From NCBI RefSeq assembly GCF_024171925.1, contig NZ_JAMTCO010000022.1:48468-112467 (forward strand): a DNA stretch of 64,000 bases, read 5' to 3'. The position numbers and the translations under genes are program-made. A model generated the notes under the pieces. It made no database searches. It had not been told where the DNA came from and saw only the letters and a program-made list of their open reading frames with translations. Each line of letters begins with the position of its first letter. The stretch's first letter is position 1. The stretch is from Actinokineospora diospyrosa. Its GTDB lineage: Bacteria > Actinomycetota > Actinomycetes > Mycobacteriales > Pseudonocardiaceae. Positions 48,501 to 57,500 of this stretch are shown piece after piece.

Positions 48501-51500
48501 CGGCGTCGGTGTCCTCCGACGCCGGTGACGCCAACCCCGCGGACAACACCGTCACCACCACGACCCAGTCCGAGGTGTCCGCCGACCTCGGGGTGAGCGC
48601 CACCATCGCGCCGTCCGCCCCGGTGGCGGGCTCGCCGGTGACGATCACCGCGACCGTGCGCGCCGGTGGCCCGTCCACCGCGACCGGCGTGACCTTCGCG
48701 CTGCCGGTGCCCGCGGAGTTGCGCGACATCCAGGTGACCGCGCCAGCCGGGGTCACCTGCGACCCGACGGTGGCCTGCGACCTGGGCACGATGCTGCCCG
48801 ACGCCGAGATCACCATCCAGGTGCGCGGCGTGCTCGCGGCCGACTTCACCGGTGGCCTCTCGGTCACCGCCTCGGTCGACTCGACCAGCCCGGACGCCAA
48901 CCCGGTCAACGACACGGCCACGGCCACCGCGGCCACCTCGGCCGACGCCGACCTGTCGGTCGTCACCGCGGTCGCCCCGGACCCGCTCACCGCGGGCTCG
49001 CCGGTGACGCTGACCTCCACGATCCGCAACGCGGGTCCCTCCACCGCCACCGGTGTCGTGTTCACCCTGCCGGTGCCCGCCGGGCTGCGGGACATCACCG
49101 TGGACGCCCCCGCGGGCGTCACCTGCGACACCGCTGTCCGGTGCACCGCGAACTCCGTGGCGCCCGGCCAGGACCTGGTGATCACCGTGCGCGGCCAGGT
49201 CCGCTCCGAGGTGACCGACCCGAACATCACGGTGACCTCGACGGTCACCTCCCCGGTGACCGACCCGACGCCCGCGAACAACAGCGCGACCGTGTCCACC
49301 GGTCTCGGTGTCGCCGGTGACGTGCGGGTGGCGCTCGCCGTCGACCCGCAGCCGTTCGTGGCCGGTTCGCCGGTGACCGTGACCGCCACCGTGCGCAACG
49401 AAGGCCCGTCGACCGCCACCGGTGTCGTGTTCACGCTGCCGGTGCCCAACGGCCTCGTCGGGATCGAGGTCACCGCCCCGGCCGGGGTGACCTGCGACGA
49501 GAGCGTGTCCTGCACCGTCGGCACGCTGGCACCCGGGACCGAGTCGGTGATCACCGTGCGCGGTCGGGTCGCCCCCGGCTTCACCGGCGCGGACATCACG
49601 CTGACCGGGTCCGCGGCCACCAGCAGCGCCGACCCGACGCCCGCCAACAACACCGCCACCACGACCACCGCGGTCGGCGCCAGCGCCGGGCTGTCCACGG
49701 TGCTCACCGTCGACCCGCCCACCGTCACCCCGGGTACCCCGGTCACGGCCACGGCGCGGGTCAGCAACGCGGGCCCGTCGACCGCCGCCGGTGTCAGCAT
49801 CAGCATCCCGGTGCCCGCGGGCCTGACGAACGTGGTCGTCTCCGCACCGCCGGGCGTCACCTGCGACACCGCGATCACCTGCACCGTCGGGCTGCTCGAG
49901 CCGGGCGCGGACGTCGTGATCACCGTGACCGGTGTGCTCGACCCGTCCTTCGCCGGTCCGTCGCTGACGATCACCGCCAGTTCGACCTCGAGCACCCCGG
50001 ACGCCGACCCGGCCGACGGGTCCGCCTCGGTGACCCGCCCGGTCGCCACCAGCGCCGACCTGGACACCCTGGTCGACATCACCCAGGACAACCCGGTCGC
50101 GGGCAGCCCGATCGAGATCGTCGCCGACGTGGTCAACCGCGGCCCGTCCACCGCGGTCGGCGCCACGCTGGCCATCCCGGTGCCCGCGGGCGTGATCACC
50201 GTGTCCGTGGTCGCCCCGGCCGGGGTCACCTGCGACAGCGGCGTGTTCTGCACCATCGGCACGCTGCTGCCCAACGCCTCGGTGCGGGTCGTGCTGACCG
50301 GCACCGTGGCACCGGACGTGACCGCCCCGGTCACCGTGACCGTCACGGCCACGTCGCAGACCGCCGACGCGAATCCGGCGAACAACTCCGCCACCGACAC
50401 CGGCACGACCGCGTCCTCGGCCGACCTGGCGTTCACCGCCGTGGTCGCGCCGAACCCGATCACCGCCGGTACAGCGGTCGCGGTCACGACGACGCTGACC
50501 AACAACGGCCCGTCGACCGCCACCGGCGTCAGCTTCTCGGTGCCGGTGCCCGCGGGCGTCACGAACGCCACCGTGGAGGCGCCCGCGGGCGTCACCTGCG
50601 ACACCGCGGTCACCTGCACCGTCGGCGCCATCGCGCCGGGGGCGACGGTCACCGTGGTCGTGCGCGGCGTGGTCGCCCCGCAGGTCACCGGCCCGATCAC
50701 CTTCACCGGCTCGGCGAGCTCCCCGGTGGCCGACCCGAACACCGCCGACAACGCGTTCTCGGTGACCGGCACCGTGGGCACCGCCGCCGACCTGGGCGTC
50801 ACGCTCGCCTACGAGCCCGGCGCCGTCGTCGCAGGCTCCCCGGTGGCGGCCAAGGTGACCGTCCGCAACGGCGGTCCGTCGACCGCCGCGGGCGCCACCC
50901 TGTCGCTGCCGATCCCGGCCGGGCTCACCGACGTCGAGGTGCTCACCCCGGCGGGCGTCAGCTGCGACACCAGCGCCGCCTGCACCCTCGGGAACCTGGC
51001 ACCCGGCGCCTCGGTGGAGATCACCGTGCGCGCCCGGATCGCGCCCGACTTCAGCGCGCCGGACCTGACCGTCACCGCCACCGCGGCGACCACCGCGACC
51101 GACCCCTCGGCCGCGAACAACACCGCGAGCGCCACCACCGCGGTGGGCACGTCGGCAGGCCTGTCGGTCGTCTCGACCCTTGACCCGACCGCGCTGGTCG
51201 CCGGGTCGCCGTTCAGCTTCGTCAGCACGATCAGCAACGGTGGCCCGTCCACCGCCGCTGGCACGACCTTCACGCTGCCGGTCCCGGCCGGGATCGTCGG
51301 GGTCGAGGTCATCGCGCCCGCCGGGGTCACCTGCGACACCGCGGTCACCTGCACCGTGGGCGCGGTCGCGCCGGGCACCAACGTCCGGGTCGAGGTGCGC
51401 GGCACCGTCGACCCGGCCTACACCGGGCCGGCGATCGCCTTCACCGCCTCGGCGTCGTCGAACACCACCGACTCGAACCCGGCGGACAACTCGACCACGG

Positions 51501-54500
51501 TGACCGCGAACGTCACCGCGGACGCCGACCTGCGGGTGACGGTGACCCCGAACCCGTTGAGCCTCACCTCGGGCTCGCCGTTCACCGCGACCGCGAGCGT
51601 GCGCAACGACGGCCCGTCGGTCGCCACCGGCGTCACGCTGGCCGTGCCGATCCCGACCGGGGTCGGCGAGGTCGAGGTCGTCGCCCCCGCGGGCGTCACC
51701 TGCGACACCACCGTGGCCTGCACCATCGGGTCGCTCGCGCCGAACACCCAGGTCGACATCCTGGTCCGGGCGCGCGTCGACCAGGACTTCGCGGGCACCG
51801 GGCTGGTGTTCACCGGCACCACGAACTCGGCGACCGCCGACCAGGACACCGCGGACAACAGCACCACCGTCCCGGTCCAGGTCAACGCCACCGCCGACCT
51901 GAGCGCGAGCACCACCGTCGACCCGTCCTCCGGGCTGACCGCGGGCTCGCCGGTCACGATCACCACGACCATCCGCAACAACGGCCCGTCGGCCGCGGTC
52001 GGGACCACCTACTCCTTCCCGGTCCCGGCAGGGCTGATCGACGTGACCGTCGACGCGCCCGCGGGCGTCACCTGCGACACCTCGGTCACCTGCTCGGTCG
52101 GGTCGGTCGACGCAGGCGAGCAACTGGTGATCACCGTGCGCGGCCGGGTCGCCCCGGAGTTCACCGGTGGGTCGCTGACCTTCCCGACCAGCGTGTCCTC
52201 GCCGACACCGGACCCGGACACCACGGGCAACAGCAGCAGCACGACCGTGCCGGTCGCGGTCAACGCCGACCTGGCCGCGCAGCTGTCGCTCACCCCGGGC
52301 ACGTTGACCGCGGGCTCGGCGTTCACCGCGACCGCCACCCTGCGCAACACCGGCCCGTCGACAGCGACGTCGGTGACCTTCTCGATCCCGCTGCCCGCCG
52401 CGGTCGGCAACGTCACCGTCGACGCGCCCGCCGGGGTCAGCTGCACCACCGCCGTGCTCTGCACCGCGGCGTCGGTCGCCCCGGGCACGGACGTGGTCGT
52501 CACCGTCCGCGGCACCGTCGCGCCGGACTTCACCGGGTCGACGCTGCCGTTCAGCGCCACCGCGTCCTCGCCGACACCGGACTTCTCGGCGGGCAACAAC
52601 ACCGCGAACTACGACGCCGCGACCGGGAGCAACGCCGGGCTGTCGGTGCAGACCGTCGTCGACCCGGCCGGGTTGACCGCGGGCTCGCCGTTCAGCGCGA
52701 CCACCACCATCCGCAACGCCGGGCCGTCGACGGCCGCGGGCGTCACCTTCGCCCTGCCGATCCCGGCGGGCGTGCAGGACGTGGCGGTCGTCGCACCGGC
52801 CGGGGTGACCTGTGACAACTCCGTCTCCTGCACCGTCGGCGCGCTCGGAGCCACCGGCGAGGTCGTCGTGGTCGTGCGCGGTCGAGTCGCCGCGGACTTC
52901 ACCGGGCCGAACCTGACCTTCACCTCGACCGCGGCGAGCAGCACGCAGGACCCGTCGCCGTCGGACAACTCGGCCACCGTGGTCGCCCCGGTCGCGGTCA
53001 CCGCGGACCTCGGGGTCGTCGTCACCGCCGACCAGGCCACGCTCACCGCGGGGTCGCCGGTCGCGGTCACCGCGACGGTCAGCAACACCGGGCCGTCGAC
53101 CGCCACCGGGGTCGCGGTCACCATCTCGGTGCCCGCCGGGCTGACCAACGTCGTCGTCGACGCGCCTGCCGGGGTCACCTGCGACACCGCGGTCTCCTGC
53201 ACGATCACCTCGATCGCGGCAGCCGGGACCGTGGCGATCACGGTGCGCGGCACGGTGTCGCCGTCGTTCACCGGCTCGGGCCTGCCCTTCACCGGGGCTG
53301 TGTCCTCGGGCGCGGGCGACCCGGCGCCGAGCGGGAACACCAGCACGATCACCATCCCGGTCGCCGTCGCCGCCGACCTGGCCGTCGTGTCGCTCACCGG
53401 TCCGACGACCGCCGTGGCCGGCACCCCGGTCGCGGTCACCGCGACACTGCGCAACGGCGGCCCGTCGACCGCCGCGGGCGCCACGTTCAGCCTGCCGGTC
53501 CCGGCCGCGCTGACCGGCGTCCAGGTCACCGGTCCGGCGGGCGTCACCTGCGACACCGCCGCCGTCTGCACCCTCGGCGACCTCGCCCCGGGCGCGCAGA
53601 TCACCATCGCGGTGACCGGCACCATCGCGCCGACCTACACCGGACCGGCGCTGGTCTTCACCGGCACGCTCGACTCGCCGAGCCCGGACCCGACCCCGGG
53701 CAACGACTCGGCCACCGCCAGCACCGCGGTGACCGTCGCCGCCGACCTGGCCGTCACCAGCGCGCTCGACGCGACCTCGGTGACCGCGGGCACCACCGTC
53801 CGGCACACCGTGACGGTCCGCAACAACGGCCCGTCCACCTCCGGCCCGGTCACCGTCGACCTGCCGGACGTCGCCGGGGTCACCGTCACCGACGTCCAGT
53901 ACACCGCCCCCGGCGGCGTGAGCTGCGTGGCCAGGGCGGTCAGCTGCACCATCGACCCGCTGGCCCCCGGCGCCTCGGCGCAGATCGTGGTCGTCGCGGC
54001 CGTCGCCCCCGGGTTCACCGGGACGCAGCTGACCTTCAGCGCCGCCGCGTCGTCCCCGGCGCCGGACCCGTCGACCGCGGACAACAGCTCCTCGGCGACC
54101 GCCACCGCGTCGGCCTCGGCCAACCTCGGCCTGACCGCCGCGCTCGACCCGACCACCCTGGTCGCCGGGTCGCCGGTCCGGGTCAGCGCCACCCTGCGCA
54201 ACACCGGCCCGTCCACGGCGACCGGCGTGACCTTCACCCTGCCGGTCCCGGCGGGCGTGCAGGGCGTCACCGTCACCGCCCCCGCGGGCGTCACCTGCGA
54301 CAACACCGTCAGCTGCACCGCGGCGAGCCTGGCGCCGGGCGCCGCGCTGGACCTGGTGATCAACGGGACCGTCGCGCCGAACGCGACCCCGAGCACGATC
54401 ACCTTCACCGCCACCGCGGACTCCGCCACGGCGGACCCGGACAGCGCCAACGACGTGGTCGTGCTCAACGCGGGCGTCACCACCTCGGCCAACCTGGGCC

Positions 54501-57500
54501 TGACCACCACGTTCGCCCCGGGCACGCTGACCGCCGGTGAGCCGTTCACCGCGACCACGGTGATCACCAACACCGGGCCGTCCACGGCGACCGGCGTGAC
54601 CTTCACGCTGCCGATCCCGCCGGGTGTCGACGGCGTGACCGTCACCGCCCCGGCTGGTGTCACCTGCGACAACTCCGTCAGCTGCACCATCGGCGACGTC
54701 CCGCCGGGCACCGACCTGACCATCGTGGTCAACGGCAGGGTCACCCCGACTACCACGACCGCGCCGACCTTCACCGCGACCGTGGCCTCGCCGACGCCCG
54801 GACCGGACCCGGCCGACCGGACGGTCAGCACCACCCCGCCGCTGACGGTCAGCGCCGACCTGGCGACCACCGTCGTGCTCGACCCGGCGACGCCGACCGC
54901 GGGTTCGCCGCTGGCGGCCACCGTGTCGGTGCGCAACGGCGGCCCGTCCACCGCCGCGGGCGTCGTGGTCGCGGTGACCGTGCCCGCCGGGCTGACCGGC
55001 GCCACGTTCCAGACCCCGGCCGGGGTCACCTGCGACGCGAGCGGCACCTGCGTGATCGACAGCGTCGCCCCCGGCGCCACCGTCACCATCGTGGTGCGCG
55101 GCACCGTCGACCCGGCGCAGACCGCCGCCCTGGCCCTGTCGGCGTCGGCGACCTCGTCGACCACCGACCCGACGCCGACCGACAACTCCGCCACCGCCAC
55201 CAGCCCGGTCACCGCCCGCGCCGACCTGGTCGCGACCGCGGTCGTCACCTCGGGCGCGCCGACCGCTGGCTCGCCGGTGACGATCACCGCGACCGTCGGC
55301 AACGACGGCCCGTCCACCGCGGCCGGGGTCACCTTCACCATCCCGCTGCCGCCCGGCCTGCAGCAGGTCCAGGTGACCGCCCCCGCCGGGGTCACCTGCG
55401 ACAACACCGTGGCCTGCACCATCGGCGACCTGCCCCCCGGCGCGGACCGCACGATCGTGGTCCAGGGCGTGCTCGCCGCGGACGCGACCGGGCCGATCGA
55501 GATCACCGCGACCGCGGGCTCCAGCACCGCCGACGCGGACACCGCCGACAACTCGGTGACCGCGTCGAGCACCGTGGCCACCGTCGCCGACCTGTCCGTC
55601 ACCTCGGACATCGGCCCGGACCGGGTGGTCGCGGGCTCGGCGGCGACCATCACCACCACGGTCAGCAACGCCGGACCGTCCGCGGCGACCGGGGTCACCA
55701 TCACCATCCCGGTGCCCGCGGGCCTGCTCGACGTGGTGGTCACCGCCCCGGTCGGGGTCACCTGCACCACCGCGGTCACCTGCGTCGTCGACTCGCTCGC
55801 CCCGGGTGCCTCGGTGCAGGTCCTGCTCACCGGCACCGTCGCCGTCGACCAGACCGCGCCGCTGACCAGCACCGTGTCGGTCAGCTCGGCCGCGGGTGAC
55901 CCGAACGGGTCGGGCAACACCGTGGCGCTCTCGGAGCCGGTCGCCGCCGACGCCGACCTTTCCATGGTGTTGGACTTCCAGGCCGACACGCTCACCGCGG
56001 GCGCCCCGGCGGTCGTCATCGCCAAGGCCCGCAACGCCGGTCCGTCCACCGCGACCGCGGTCCGGCTGGCGCTGGGTGTGCCCGGCGAGTTCGAGAACAT
56101 CACGATCCTCGCGCCGAACGGGGTCACCTGTGACCTGACGATCGCCTGCGAGCTCGGCGCCCTGGCACCGGGTGCGGAGGTCGTCATCGAGGTCAGGGGC
56201 GTGTTCAGCTCCGACGTCGCCGGGGACGCCACCGTGGTCGGCGTGGTCGAGTCGCCCACCAACGACCCGGTGCCGGGCAACGAGTCGGTCATCGTCACCC
56301 AGGCCGTGTCCACCGAGACCGACGTCTCGCTGGTCAAGACCGGGCCGACCCAGGTCATCGCGGGCCAGGAGATCACCTGGAACCTGGCGGTGCACGTGGA
56401 CGGACCGTCCGACGCGCGCAACGTGGTCGTGGTCGACACCCTGCCCAAGGGCGTCACCCCGGTCACCGCCGACCCGGCCTGCGTGCTCACCGACCGGACC
56501 CTGCGCTGCGCGCTGGGCACCCTCGCCCAGGGCAGCGACCGGACGCTGAGCATCACCGCCCAGGTCGACCCGGAGTTCAGCGACCCGCAGCTGGACAACG
56601 CGGCGTCGGTGACCACCACGGTGTCCGACACCGACGTCGCCAACAACACCAGCCTGGCGGTCACCCAGATCAACCAGGTCGCCGACCTGTCCATCGACAA
56701 GTCGCTGAGCCCGGACCCGGTCGTGCCCGGCCAGCAGGCGACCTTCACCATCGACGTGGTCAACTTCGGCTACTCGACGGCCACCAACGTGGTGATCACC
56801 GACCCGATCATCGCCGGGCTCACCCCGGTGTCGGCCACCGCGACCGCGGGCGGCTGCGTGATCAGCGGCCAGGTCGTGACCTGCACCCCCGGCTCGATCG
56901 GGCCGGACGGGGACGTGACGGTGACCATCGTGGTCGACGTCGACCCCGGCTTCGTGCCGAACACCGTCAGCAACACCGCGTCGGTGGTCTCCGACGTCAC
57001 CGAGTCGGACCCGTCGGACAACACCGTGTCCATCGCGGGCTCGGCGGCGGCGCTGACCGACCTCGGCCTGGCGATGAGCGCCGACAAGCCCAGCTACGCG
57101 CCGGGCGACGCCATCAGCTGGCTGCTGACGGTGACCAACAACGGCAGCTCCACCGCCAGGGACGTCGTGCTCACCGACCAGCTGCCCGCCAGCGTCGGCA
57201 ACATCGTCGTGCCCGCCGGGTGCGTGCTGCAGACGAACCGGTTGGTGTGCGCCCTCGGCGACATCGCCCCCGGCGACAGCGCCACGGTGTTCATCAGCGG
57301 CGCGGTGTCCGCGACCGCCACCTCGGGCACGATCGTGAACACCGCCTCGGTGGTGTCCTCGACCGCCGAACAGGCCCCGACGGACAACTTCGCGGCCACC
57401 TCGAGCACCCTCGACGCCCAGGCCGACCTGCGGATCAGCAAGGTCGTCGACGGCCAGATCGTGGCGGGCGACGACGTGGTCTGGGTGATCGCGGTCAGCA

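Noticed and set aside
44057..56395. A 4112-codon open frame on the minus strand opposite the giant gene (plus ones of 1219 and 1042 codons)
   Set aside because: It is the mirror of a high-GC, strongly codon-biased tandem repeat; its translation is low-complexity Gly/Arg/Asp/Val sequence with no domain, while the plus strand gives a coherent exported repeat protein.
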